Positions 24,593 to 35,417 of a stretch of DNA of 64,000 bases are shown piece by piece. The notes under the pieces were generated by a model. The model searched no databases, was not told the origin of the DNA, and was given only the letters and a program-made list of their open reading frames with translations. The translations under genes were made by a program, and so were the position numbers. Source of the DNA: Epiperipatus broadwayi (taxonomy: Eukaryota; Onychophora; Udeonychophora; Euonychophora; Peripatidae); assembly GCA_028023455.1 (NCBI GenBank), contig JAQFVV010012398.1, forward strand, positions 4,180,682 through 4,244,681, given 5' to 3'. The stretch's first letter is position 1. The number at the start of each line of letters is the position of its first letter.

Positions 24593-24599
24593 GGCAATA

Positions 24600-25490
24600 G
24601 GCTGATCACATACTTTAATTTGGTCATTATTTTATCATTCTGTGTTGTTGACATCTTTTTAATATTAGTCAAGTCCTTTTCCTGATTCTTTATTATATGG
24701 TTACTACTATTCGTATCATTTCTATCTATGCTAAACTCTTTTTTGCACATATTTTCCATATGTCCTCTTTTGTTGCAGTGTTTACAGTGTTCATGTCTGT
24801 AATAACAGTTAATGGTCTTATGGTCATTTTTTCCACAACAAAAGCATATAAATGAGTTTTTGCTATTATCAATTTTCTCTTTGCTATTTGAGCCTTTGTT
24901 TATAATTTGCATTCATTGTTTTACAAACTTCTGTTTGCTTTTTCCCACTTCCAAATGAACTCTGCTTATTTTTTCTAATGCTTGAGGACAAGTTCATAAG
25001 CTATACTAAGCTTAATTGCCTCACTGTAATCTAAATTAGTGACTGACAATAATTGTTGATGTAAGTTGTCACTGTTTATACCTCTAAGAAACTGTTCTAG
25101 GAGGGCTTCATCTAGGAAAGATCCATAATAAAGAACACTATTATAATCTTTTACACTTTCATCTCTACCTTGGTATCAATCTCAGAATCACAGGCTAGTG
25201 ACATGCCTAGAAAGATGGGGGATTAAAGTATCTTACCAAAAGATCTTTAATTTGATCGCATGAACAATCTTCAGGAGTTAGAGGTTCTGTGAATCTGTTG
25301 ACTATCTCAATAACTCCTTTCCCAGCAAAGCATAATAATGAAGCAATCTTATACTTATCATCTATAACTTTATTAATGATCAAGTATTTTCCACATGTTG
25401 AACATACAGGGACCAACTATTTGTCTCATCGACATCAAATTCATTTATAATTGATTGCATTTTTAACAAATCTTTTTGCATCAATCTACT
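24600..25490 (-). pseudogene. Gypsy gag with two CCHC zinc knuckles, frameshifted
   Basis: The minus-strand frames give a gag-like chain. FDVDETNSWSLYVQHVE lies near 25450, KIASLLCFAGKGVIEIVNRF near 25340, a block ALLEQFLRGINSDNLHQQLL near 25100, and then two knuckles near 24845 and 24790: CFCCGKNDHKTINC (its C-x2-C-x4-H-x4-C run starts at the first Cys) and CKHCNKRGHMENMC. Gag coats the RNA and forms the particle. A frame change lies near 25410 and others near 25200 and 24950, so no full Gag is made. The order, Gag then knuckles then protease, is standard for Gypsy elements. Confidence 0.75.
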
Positions 25491-26323
25491 CTTTTACTTT
25501 TGATTCCTAATTTGAATCAACTAAGTGCACTTTGATCTGAACACAACTCTGAGAGGTTTCAAACTACTGTAAATTTGCTTACAGTTTCAAAATTTGAACT
25601 GCCTCTGTACTATGTGTCAACTGCGATACATTTGACTTTCCGTATTCAAACTGTGGGCTGCACTACTGTTATGGCTGTAGACTGTTGAGGTTCATAACAA
25701 GACTGCAACTGTGCCAATGCTATGTTTGGCTTTCTATACTGTTGTGGAAACTTTGCCTGCTAGCTTAACCATTCCAGACTTATTTAACAATAATAATTCC
25801 CCAGTAATTACACAACTCTATTAGGCTTAGATCAAATGCAATTTAATCATAAAATATTCTTAGCAATATCTAACTATGTTACATTTTATATATACATCTA
25901 CATACATTATATATATATATACCTAAGCCTGTAGGTGTACATAAATCTTAGTGTAGATCAATACAATATATGAGTCCTAAATGGCTGTTAACATATTCAG
26001 AGGCCAGCTCTCTACACTTGAAGCCCCTGTGCAATAGGGTGATATTCTGCATCCATTTATAGACCGTGTGCACAGGTGAAGCTCCAAGAATGAAGTGTCC
26101 TTTTCTTGATCCAATTTTCACTGAGTTCATTATGTGTTTCAATCCTGGAGTTGATTGGCTTATATTCACATCCATCCATTCAGGTGATCCTTCCTTTCAC
26201 TGCTCCATGCTGGATACAAAAATTTAAATCATTACCTCTCTATCTTTAATTAATGAGTTATTTTTTAGTTTATAGTTTATTTATGAAGGATATACTAAAC
26301 TCAAATTCTTTTAATGGCTTTAT

Positions 26324-27210
26324 ATAAATAAAGATTGATTATAATGAATTAGAAGAAGTTAACAGTTACAAATACCTTGGTCAGATTATTAACACAAATG
26401 GAAACATAATGGATGAAATTAATCACAGAATTAAACTTGGTTGGAGTGCTTTTGGTAGAAATAACTTGATACTAAAAGAAAATATGCCTATGTGTTTGAA
26501 AAGGAAGGTTTTTAACAAATATGTTTTGCCACTTAGATACTTAATAGAAGCACAATACAGAGACTTCAGACCACTCAAAGAAGTATGGAAAGATGCATGC
26601 TAGGAGTAATAAGAGATCGAAAATGCAATGTATGGGTAAGAGAACAAACAGGTGTTACTGACCTCATTGAAAAAATTAAAAGATTGAAGTAGAGTTGGGA
26701 TGGACATATTGCTGGGAGAGATGATAATAGATGGACAATTGAAATCTTAAACTGGATTCCAAAAGATTGTAAACGACCCAGAAAGAGACTACATGTGAGA
26801 TGGATGAATGAGATAAGAAAGTGTGCAGGAGTGATGTGGAGAATAGAAGCTAAAGATTGAAAAAGATGGATTGAACTTGGAGAGACCATCCAAGAAGAGA
26901 TCGAAAACACAATGTATGGGTAAGAGAACAAAGCAAACAGGTGTTACTGACCTCATTGAAAAAATTAAAAGATTGAAGTGGAGTTTGGCTGGACATATTG
27001 CTAGGAGAGATGATAATAGCTGGACAATTAAAATCTTAAACTGGGTTCCAAGAGATTGTAAACGACCCAGAAAGAGACTACATGTGAGATGGATGGATGA
27101 GATAAGAAAGTGTGCAGGAGTGATGTGGAGAAGAGAAGCTAAAGATTGAAAAAGATGGATTGAACTTGGAGAGACCATCCTGCAGTGGATTTATAATGGT
27201 TGATGATGAT
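26324..27210 (+). mobile_element. RTE-like LINE 3' fragment nested in the right LTR
   Basis: This plus-strand 3' fragment interrupts the LTR between CTTTAT and CTCATT. It contains LEEVNSYKYLGQIINTNGN near 26345-26400 and the basic C-terminus ending RKCAGVMW, and ends in TGATGATGAT. It matches the 3' half of the copy at 10566-11875. Since it splits the LTR, it inserted after the Gypsy element. The C-terminal part is present twice (see the duplication). Frames contain stops; it is dead. Confidence 0.82.
26609..27180 (+). repeat. 284-bp tandem duplication inside the nested LINE
   Basis: The block starting AGAGATCGAAAA with ATGTATGGGTAAGAGAACAA occurs at 26609-26892 and again at 26893-27180, shifted by 284 bases, with scattered differences. 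The second copy keeps a longer open frame (26871-27149). Confidence 0.8.
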
Positions 27211-27424
27211 CTCATTATCAACTGTATTCTATTCTCATTAATTAAATTGTTTTTACTTTTAGAAAATAATATTTCTTCTAATTTTAAAAGTTTTAAATAA
27301 TTTTTTATTTCCTATTTTAAAAGAATCAGTTTCTTAAAATTCTTTTATTCAAACTTATTACTTAATTTCATTAGTAATTTATACCTATATATGTATGTGC
27401 ACTTAAGTTTACATATACATATCA

Positions 27425-27429
27425 GTAAT
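27425..27429. repeat. Target-site duplication GTAAT, right
   Basis: Matches 22870-22874 and fixes the outer boundary of the Gypsy-like element. Confidence 0.85.
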
Positions 27430-28250
27430 AAATTTAGATTGTTAAAAGTTTACTTGTTGGAAAAATCATTTATCACAAAAAACTTAAATGAGTGTTTGTT
27501 TCATTTCTATTAAATAAAGTTATAGGTGGCCATTTGTCAAAATAAAAAATCTTTACAAGTTTAGTTGATTGGAAGATAAATGCATGTTAGTAGACATTTG
27601 TATCATTTTCAGTAAATAAAGTTATAGGTCATTATTTTTCCAAATAAATATTGCTGGATTAATACATGTGTGGAATCTCACAGCCAGACTAATACATAAA
27701 TATCTAAATAAATAAACAGAATTGCTGACTTAAATATCCGATTAATAAGACTACATTAAGCAAGTGGATTTGAATTCAAAGCTTTAGAATTCTTATAATT
27801 TTAAGTCATTAACCTGAATAGTAGAATAAAATATCTGGCTTATTAAGTATGTACAGTGAATATCTGTGATTCCAATCACATAAATGAGATAAACATGGTT
27901 TTGCTGTAACAATTGACCTATTTTGGCAGTCACCAATGTACTGGCTTTGGATAATCATTTAGAGTGAATTTAAAACTGTTATTTAAATAGACAAAAATAA
28001 TGCTAAAGAAACAGGGGAAGAGTATAAATAAACTTGAAGTATTTGATATTAATAAATAATAAAAAAAAAAAAAGGTAGCTAATTGTTTCTTTGGGTTTAG
28101 ATGGCCAAACATTCACGACTTCTATAAAAGAGAAGCCTTTATATAGATATAGCTATTATTATCTTTTGAAATATAAGATATTAAGCCTTAGCTTGTTTAG
28201 GACATTATCACAATAGCTTATAGCCTGGACATATGAATACACCTTCAAGT
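27430..28250. other. AT-rich intron sequence, no gene seen
   Basis: Contains a short duplicated block (TAAATAAAGTTATAGGTGG/C near 27512 and 27618, about 100 bases apart) and an A run near 28060-28073. No coding motif. Confidence 0.4.
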
Positions 28251-28254
28251 ATAT

Positions 28255-28670
28255 TCAGTGAAAAGGTGACTGGGTCTCTCATTAAGCTGGTTGCAATATC
28301 ATCTCTGAATCAATATGTGTTACATAGTGATATAGCATAGTTATTCACTACAAAATTTTTTATCTGTGTCACTAGTTACAATGTGAAATGTGACAGTGTG
28401 CTTCATACCACAACTCATGATGGAATAACATGCTGACATTAAATTTTGCTTTAGATTGACATATCTGTAGTATGATTCAATCTGTGTATGAGAGTGTTGT
28501 AAGAACATTTTCAGATCAAGATTTCATGATGAAGGTACAAAACCCACTGTTGCATTTCATGTAGTAACTAATTAAATAATTAAAATATACCACTACATAA
28601 CACATGCATTGATTGAGAATAGTGCTGCAGGCAACTTAAAAAAAACCCAGTCACCTTTTTACTGAGACAC
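28255..28670. mobile_element. Non-autonomous TIR element (~415 bp), mariner-related family
   Basis: The left end (AGTGAAAAGGTGACTGGGT from about 28256) and the right end (ACCCAGTCACCTTTTTACT, 28645-28663) are inverted copies, and the match extends about 85 bases inward (left TCAATATGTGTTACATAGTG, right ACTACATAACACATGCATTG). The middle shares CATTAAATTTTG and CATTTTCAAG-like blocks with the copy at 35418-35928, which encodes a helix-turn-helix. No transposase is readable here. It sits in the MGLL intron close to the 28988 exon. Target duplication not clear. Confidence 0.7.
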
Positions 28671-28987
28671 AGAGTATACATGCAAGTTATGTAAAAAAAC
28701 AATTAAAAAGCCCATTTTTAAATATTACTACATTTCAATACTTTAATTTTTCCATGTAATTATCACAATACCAATTGAAATTATTTTTTTAAAAACCCCA
28801 TTAATACAAAAACATTAATTCTCCTATGCATTAATATTGCAAATTATTTATATAAAAATATCAATCAATTATAATTTTAAAAATTCACATAAATATTCGT
28901 AATTTATATATAAAATGTTAATAAATGTATGTATACAAAATAAACTCTTTATTAAGATATTTTTAAAAATTAATTTACAATTCTTAC

Positions 28988-29094
28988 CATGATCATGTGA
29001 AAAACAGAATATTTGTTCCTGGTTAAGTGAACGGGCTAGACGATCGTACCACATGCAGTGCTCTCCAAACCCATGGCAAATAAAGACAAGAGCT
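28988..29094 (-). CDS. MGLL: Monoglyceride lipase (MGLL-like), exon with oxyanion HG motif
   Basis: This minus-strand exon of 107 bp has a pyrimidine-rich acceptor (CTTCTCTTCAG) just above 29094 and a donor GTAAGA just below 28988. It starts with the third base of a codon, then encodes 35 residues beginning ALVFICHGFGEH and ending FCFSHDH, then leaves one G. That G plus TT from the exon at 4682 gives Val and continues directly into GHGQSEG, exactly as in animal monoglyceride lipase. HGFGEH is the HG oxyanion-hole motif. The upstream exon, which should carry the N-terminus and a FCRYW-like stretch, was not found between 29095 and 64000, so it is either very short and missed or beyond the window. 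The frame is clean and both splice sites are good. Confidence 0.92.
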
Positions 29095-30990
29095 CTGAAG
29101 AGAAGACAAGTATTAAGAAATACATTATGGATTAGTAATAAAAGACAAATCACATGATTAATTAAAAGTGGTAATTTGCCTTTTACTTAAATTCCACAGT
29201 ATCCAATACTTATAATTATTTATAAGTGCAAGAATACAAATAATTATTAAGAAGATAACATTTTATTATATTCTACTTTATAATAATAATAATAATAATA
29301 AAGTAATACAAACTATTAAAATAGTTAAAAGATTCTACTTATATAATCATCAAAGATTTAACAAGTGTGCTAAGATACATTGTGAGTTAATAGATGTTTA
29401 TTTCTACATTCATGTAATTGGGTGAAAATAAATGATAATCATAAATGCATTAAAATAAAAATTCACAAACTTAATTGAAAAATGAAATCTTTTTTTTTAT
29501 AAAATATAGAATTTTATTCAGAAATTTAGTTACAATATATGATAATAGTTAAACATAGGATATATTACATGATAATCAGTGGGATGAAAGCTCACTATTG
29601 ATATCTTGTTTGACACCAGCTAAAAGGACTAATATGAAGCATATGAGCAAGGAACGAGTCTGGAATAGTATCCTGTTGATATAGATGACCAAGCTTGCAT
29701 GTCTCATATAGTTCAGCGATAGGTCTAATCCTTTGTCCATGCTCCATATGACCAAATTGACTCTTCATACCGGAGGTTACTTCCATAACAACTCAGGATC
29801 TGGGCAATAATCATGCAGAGCAAGATAAGTTATCACAAAGGGATGAAATCTTTTCACAAATCTAAATGTGTTCTGTGCAATGTCATATGAAAAACTGTAT
29901 AAGCCATTATTCTTTATTAATGATTGTTATTCATTTGCTATCACGAATTAAAAATAAGACATCTATTTTTTCAATAAAATACCCATCATTTAAGATTGCA
30001 TTCTTGTTCTTCAAGTCTTGATTTACTCCTTATGGAGGTATATCAAAAATACTATATTTGCATTGTTTTACCACATAATCTAGAAGATCATACCATGCAT
30101 TTGAATAGATTATTTGCATCAATTATAGCGGCATGTTCAGAAAACTATTAGTCAAATTTAAAACCTGCAGTTTTGATCATCATTAATGGCAGTCATTCAT
30201 AAAGAAGTATCACTATTCTAATCCCCCCCCCCAAGACAAACTTATTATGTAATGGTTACACAAATTAATCAGTGAAATACAAATATATCTATACATAAAA
30301 CATACTGGTAAATTTTTCTGTTCATTGATTATTTTGCAATCCTATCTTTTAACTAGTTATGAAGGAAATATTTCTTTTTGCAATACTTCAATTCCACATC
30401 TAAATGTAGCTTTCCAATATTATTCTATTCTCTGCCAAATCTTGTCAATAAAAACCATTAATATTGCACTTATTTAAAATATTTATGAGATAATCATTAT
30501 AACATAAATAGCATCTATCTCTGCCATGATATTTCATTGTAACATAAATAGCATCTATCTCTCCCATGATAACAAACAATATAAATTCACCATAAAACAC
30601 CCTTTTAGGAAGCCTTGTACTGTTCATTCATTTTAGTTATCCAATCCAATCAGATAACAATTTTGCAATAGTGAACTTTACAGTGTCACATCTAGAAAGT
30701 TGACAAACATAATTATAATATGCCATTGTACTTTTTAAATTTTAGTTTCCTTAAATGAAACTATTCTAATGCCCTTATGCTACATTGATAGGATAACTAA
30801 GTCTCTCTTCCAGTGGTACCTATTTTTTAATTTGTTAAAAGCAGCAATAGCACTTGATAAAACTACTATTGTTTTACATCTTGATAACCATTCAAGCTAA
30901 ATAGGATTTTTCTTTCACCACTAGTTGATAAAGACTTTGACTTTTTAACATTAATTAAACAAACTGAGATCTTCAACTGGCAAAAAGAAC
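29095..30990. other. AT-rich sequence, no gene recognised
   Basis: Upstream side of the MGLL exon. A TAA/AAT microsatellite lies at about 29281-29300. The stretch 29570-29830 is less AT-rich and has a 63-residue minus frame with no domain I recognise. A two-copy tandem block (ACATAAATAGCATCTATCTC) lies near 30502-30565. A C run lies near 30223-30232. Confidence 0.4.
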
Positions 30991-30999
30991 GCAATCATC

Positions 31000-32040
31000 A
31001 GCAAATTGTAAATTTAGAATAAAAAATAAATAAAGTTATTGTTTTATTCTTAATTAATTCAAATTAAAATTTCCCTGTCAAACCCTGTAGCATATCTTGA
31101 TCTCTATTTCATTAAACAGTCTATAAACAATTCATATGATCAGTTATATAAAAAAGAAAAACAATAGTGAAATAAATACACATCCTTGTTCAACACCAGT
31201 TTTCATTACAAATGCTTCAGATTTTCCATCTGTGTAGTAACACTCATTTTATCATGTAGAAGCAGTATCATAAACATTAATGGGCAACTAATAAATTTCA
31301 AACAATGCAAAAAAACCTCTTAAATTAATTGAGTCAAATGACTTGCCCAAATCAATACAAATGATGAAATCTCTTTTGTTTCTGGAACTTTTCTAGCATT
31401 TTCTTAGCAATGAAAACCTAATTTATAGTATTTCTTGATTCTCTAAAATCAAATCAATCTCTGGTAACTATTCATCTATGACTGGAAGCAATATATTCAA
31501 CAAAATCCTTTAAAGTATTTTTACTGTAGTGGATAATAATGATATACCATGATAATTACTGCAATAATTGTTTGTTCCTTTTATTTTAAAAAACTGAAGT
31601 AAGAAAAACATCCTTAAGGAATTAGGCAGCAGAACTTCTATGAGTTCATATATTCCTAAAAAATTCCATTATTTTTGAACATATCATATTTTAAAAACTT
31701 CAAATATTTCACAGCACATTAAGCCTTCCTATCCTTTGGATTATAAAAAAATTGTTTGACTTCACTAAGTTGAATATTTTTGTCCAAATCTAAATGAGTA
31801 AATAAAATGGATATATCATTAAAAAACATAATCTCAGTTCTTGTATCATTGAAAAGATCATGAAAATAATCCTGTTCTAAATATCATTATCATATAAAAG
31901 AATGCCATTGCTGAATTTAATAAAATTGTGATATCATATCTGGGGACCATATGCTGCTTTCAGTGCTTCACAAACACTCTAAAATGACCATGATCAATAT
32001 TCATATCTCTTTTGTGGATTTAATCCACTAATTTTTATGC
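31000..32040 (-). pseudogene. Decayed LINE reverse transcriptase (family C), minus strand
   Basis: Read on the minus strand in shifting frames, RT landmarks come in the right order and spacing. About 31900 gives an AYGPQ-like block and LLNSAMAFF (fingers); about 31565 gives NYHGISLLSTTVKI; about 31355 gives ICIDLGKSFDSINL with the first catalytic Asp; about 31190 gives KTGVEQGCVFISLLF; about 31010 gives FADDCVLFAS with the catalytic pair. Many stops and frame changes show an old relic. It is unlike LINE family A and the RTE-like copies in these motifs, so it is a third family. Ends and tail were not defined. Confidence 0.65.
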
Positions 32041-32044
32041 TCCG

Positions 32045-33440
32045 TCACTAAACTTCTGCCTTTAACTATATTTATTATCCAGTTTCACAATTAAAATATT
32101 TTTAATAACCATATAAATCTTTTATCTACAAAATTATAGATAATAAATAATCCTATGCTTTAAAAAAATCATCACTTAAAGATTACAATAAAATCATGCT
32201 AATTATCATATATTCACATGAATGAGATTATGCAGAAAATCATGCAACAAAGACCCTTGTGCCATTAAGAAGAGTTGGAAAAAAGATTAAATTATTAATT
32301 TAAAATCAAAAATGATTATTCATTATTCAGTGCCTCCTACCATTACATTCATCACTAGATTCATTTATCTAGCTAAGGCAATTAACATATCCATCAATTT
32401 ATTTATCCCCAGTCTAATCAAATTAATAAATGTTTAAAGAAAAGATTTGATGCCTTACTACAATTATAGGTAACAACAATAAAAATTAATTTTATCCACC
32501 AACTTCAATTTATTCTTAATTTCTTTTCTGATCTAAAGAAACCAAATATCACATTATTCAGATGAGGCTCTCAAACCGTGGCTAAAAATTAGAAGAATAA
32601 TGAGGTCATTAAACAAAGAGATGCAACAACTAATTATTGATCACCAATATATGTAATATCATATGGAAAATCTACTATTTCATGTACATGATAATATGTT
32701 GATGTGCTAAATTATGTACGGTAACACATGATTAACCAAAATGAATTTAATTTGTTTTGGAGAAAAACTGAACTTCATACACTAGATATCACTAATCACA
32801 TGAAGTGATTTCATTTAATAAATCCTTTCATTCCTATATCTTCATCATCATAGTCAGTTTCAAAATTATTTCAAAAGGAAATAAATTTATAAATAGCACT
32901 AAGCATAACATACACATAATAGACTAATGTGATGTATAAAATTAAATGTCAAACACAATTTTAGTCTTATTACATTTTTTTTATTTTTTTGTTATTTAAA
33001 TAGTTTATATACACCAGAGTCATTTAAGTTTGGCTAATTTTAGATTGATGTCTTAAAATAAATGTTTTTAGTTAAAATTTATAATAAATTAGATTCTTCT
33101 TTTGAATATATAGATAGGGTATTCCAACCTGGGGGGACAGGATAGCAAAATATATCCATACATAGGAGAAAAACTAAGATTGTCCCTGGTTATAAGTCTG
33201 TATTGTTTTTATCATGAGATTGAGACATCATGAGTTTAAACCTATTCATGAATTTGTGAAGAAAGATGGGACATCAAAAATAATTAGGCCTTTAACATAA
33301 TACAATGAATAAATCAACACCTCAATAATAATGAAATTAGCAAAGAATGGACTTTCCGACTACAATTTTATAGAAATACAGTACTGTAATTAGATTTTGT
33401 TTAAATTAGATAACATATATGAATAGAAAATGTAATAATA
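32045..33440. other. AT-rich sequence, no gene seen
   Basis: No coding or RNA motif. A GGGGGGAC stretch near 33133 is isolated. Confidence 0.4.
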
Positions 33441-33450
33441 GATTTTATAT

Positions 33451-33602
33451 ATATAAAATACATATTTTGCGGGTTCATCCGTGTTAAAAACTTTTAATAT
33501 TAATATACTGACGTTTCGACTTGTGTGACCAAGTCGAAACGTCAGTATATTAATATTAAAAGTTTTTAACATGGATGAACCCGCAAAATATGTATTTTAT
33601 AT
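33451..33602. repeat. Near-perfect palindrome, 73-bp arms, 6-bp loop
   Basis: Left arm 33451-33523 and right arm 33530-33602 are inverted copies with a single mismatch (CATCCGTGTT against CATCCATGTT); the loop is TGTGAC. Next to the loop each arm has GACGTTTCGAC, similar to the ACGTTTCGGC seen at the Penelope-like terminus near 47931. This suggests head-to-head Penelope-like termini, but a transposon foldback is also possible. The near identity implies recent formation. Confidence 0.85.
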
Positions 33603-34144
33603 ATTTAACCCATGCAAATCTTCGTTTCAACATATATATATATGAAACAACTGAACTTACTTCTGGTAAATTTTCTGCTTAGATTTAAGTATACATGAAT
33701 TAAGCTCAATTAGCATATATTACATATGCATATATATATATTGTAGGGTTGAGTGATCAATAGATACTAAAGAGAAATGCTAATTCAATGAATATTCATT
33801 GTTACTGTGCATAACCTTAAAACTAGTTTCTAATTTATAATCTTCTTCAATGAAAAGCTTGTATCTGGGATCATAAATCTAATATTTTTTCAACCATTAA
33901 ATTCAGGATAAAAACAGCAGCACACAAATACCATAAAGTAATTTGGGATAATTGTTATTAAAAGATTCAATCATTAGAATACATACAATACCTATTAAAG
34001 GGCAACCCCATGGCAATGCTGCTTGACATGCTGCAGTAAGACCCACTAAATGTGGGTCAGATCATGATAAATTTAATTAATAAATTTTATAACAATTATT
34101 TTTCTATGGTTAACATTATTGGCTAATAATTCTTTAGTAACTAC

Positions 34145-34310
34145 TGTGATAGAGCAATGCAAACTTTGGTTCAAACATACAAGAGAGTTTATACTGGGAG
34201 GCAACACATTTTATGTATTACCTTAAAGGCTTTGATTCAATTGATCACGCTAAATTAAAGAAATGTTCTTAATAAAATAAGGATACCAGAGTATTTTTTT
34301 ACAGTTAATA
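34145..34310 (+). pseudogene. LINE reverse transcriptase scrap
   Basis: One frame gives YYLKGFDSIDHAKLKKC, which looks like the RT block around the first catalytic Asp (F-I-D-x-x-K-A-F-D-S-I/V-D-H), with Lys-Gly in place of Lys-Ala and the leading Asp lost. Nothing else is readable before the foldback element that starts near 34380. Confidence 0.4.
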
Positions 34311-34379
34311 CCATAAATAATAACAAAGAGTTTAAAAATAAAATAAATAAATAAAAGACAATTAATTCCCTAACTCTCA

Positions 34380-35215
34380 GCAAATAATAATACTTCACTT
34401 AAAACTACTACACATCACATGATCATCATTTACTGTATTTACACAAGCTATTAAACCAGTTACAAAGTTTGTGACTTTCATCAGTGAATTTAAGAGCATT
34501 GCACTTACATCTTAGCATTTAATGCAATCCTCCAACAGCCATCTTTGGTTAACTATAAAGCTATGAATCCAAAATGAAAACAGATGTTTTCAATCCAAGT
34601 TCATTCACTTGTCTAGCCTTATAAATCAGAACCTAGTTCAGTATCTATAAATTTTGATGTTTTTTTTTTGGTTTCTAAAAACTACAGTCACCATCATCCT
34701 ATGAGCAGGATTGGGTATAAACCAATAAAACATCATATGATCACCATTTCCTGTGCTTACATTAAATGTTAAAACAGTAGCAAACTCTCTATACAGTTGT
34801 GACACCCAGTGCAAATCATAGCAATCAATGGATGCATAAAATCCCTATCCTTCCATAGGATGATGGTGACTGTGGTTTTTAAAAAAACCAAAGTCACTAA
34901 ATCTATAAATATTGAACTGGGTTCAGATCTATTTGATTATACTACTGAACAAGCTTGGAATGAAAACATCATTGTGTTTATATCTTCAACTCATAGCTCT
35001 AGTTTACTAAATAGATAAAAGGTAGCCAGAGAGTTGCATTAAATCCTAAGATCTAGGTGCAATGCTGTCAGAACCAAGGCTTCTCACTGATGAAAGTTAC
35101 AAGCTAGAAACTAGTCAGGGGATATTAAATAAATAGGCACTAGATAGGAATATTATGTTCAAATCTTACATTCATTGATTACTATGGCTTGCACTGAGTG
35201 GCACTACTGTATATA
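34380..35215. mobile_element. Foldback element (family F), diverged copy
   Basis: The left part (about 34485-34690) and the right part (about 34858-35095) are imperfect inverted copies of each other, for example CTACAGTCACCATCATCC (34683) against GATGATGGTGACTGTGG (34859). The terminal module around ACATCACATGATCACC is near 34412 and 34728, and the block GGCACTAGATAGG and the end CACTGAGTGGCACTACTG near 35193 are shared with the elements at 36104-36335 and 44740-45730. No transposase reading frame is present. Confidence 0.65.
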
Positions 35216-35417
35216 AAGTGTGTCATATTTTCACTCAAAACTACAGCTCACAATCCACATAGATTGTATAGAAATAGAAGATAAGAACAACACAGATTAG
35301 TAAAAATAAAAATAATTACAATAAATGAAAACAATAAATGATATTGATTACACATCCTACATCAAAAGATTCAAACCCATATCTAATTTGAAGTCTAAAT
35401 CAAGTGATGAAACACAA

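Larger units (their letters stand above)
22875..27424 (-). mobile_element. Gypsy-type LTR retrotransposon, pol-deleted, with nested LINE
   Basis: The element has two related LTRs (22875-23657 and 25718-27424) and a 5-bp GTAAT target duplication. The coding remains lie on the minus strand, so the right LTR is the 5' LTR. Order along the minus strand is gag, two CCHC knuckles, aspartyl protease, then a jump to the pre-integrase linker and the integrase zinc region, then the 3' LTR. Reverse transcriptase, RNase H and the integrase core are missing, so the internal region is only about 2.06 kb. It is non-autonomous. The right LTR is split by an RTE-like LINE at 26324-27210. The element sits in the MGLL intron, on the same strand as MGLL. 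Confidence 0.88.
25718..27424 (-). repeat. Right LTR (5' LTR), split by an RTE-like LINE
   Basis: It starts TGCTATGT and ends CATATCA like the left LTR. The LTR sequence is 25718-26323 and 27211-27424; the part between is a nested LINE. The minus-strand bases just inside (TGGCACAGTTGCAGTC after one T) are placed like a primer-binding site, but I do not assign a tRNA. Sequence differences from the left LTR are frequent, so the insertion is old. Confidence 0.85.
4683..28987 (-). other. 24.3-kb MGLL intron loaded with nested mobile elements
   Basis: The interval between the two MGLL exons is a phase-1 intron: GTAAGA donor at its high-coordinate end and TTAG acceptor at 4683. It contains one RTE-like LINE, Merlin transposase scraps, an apparent solo LTR and a Gypsy-like element with a nested LINE, each listed separately. 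No other lipase exon was seen in it, and none is needed since the flanking exons join in frame. Confidence 0.85.

Noticed and set aside
26575-27178. Long minus frames repeated twice
   Set aside because: Shadows of the duplicated RTE-like LINE C-terminus, which is clearly coded on the plus strand.
29570-29830. Candidate upstream MGLL exon in a less AT-rich stretch
   Set aside because: The minus-strand frame (GHMEHGQRIRP) does not match the lipase N-terminus and has no suitable donor in the required phase.
33390-33572. 60-residue minus frame
   Set aside because: Produced by the palindrome at 33451-33602.
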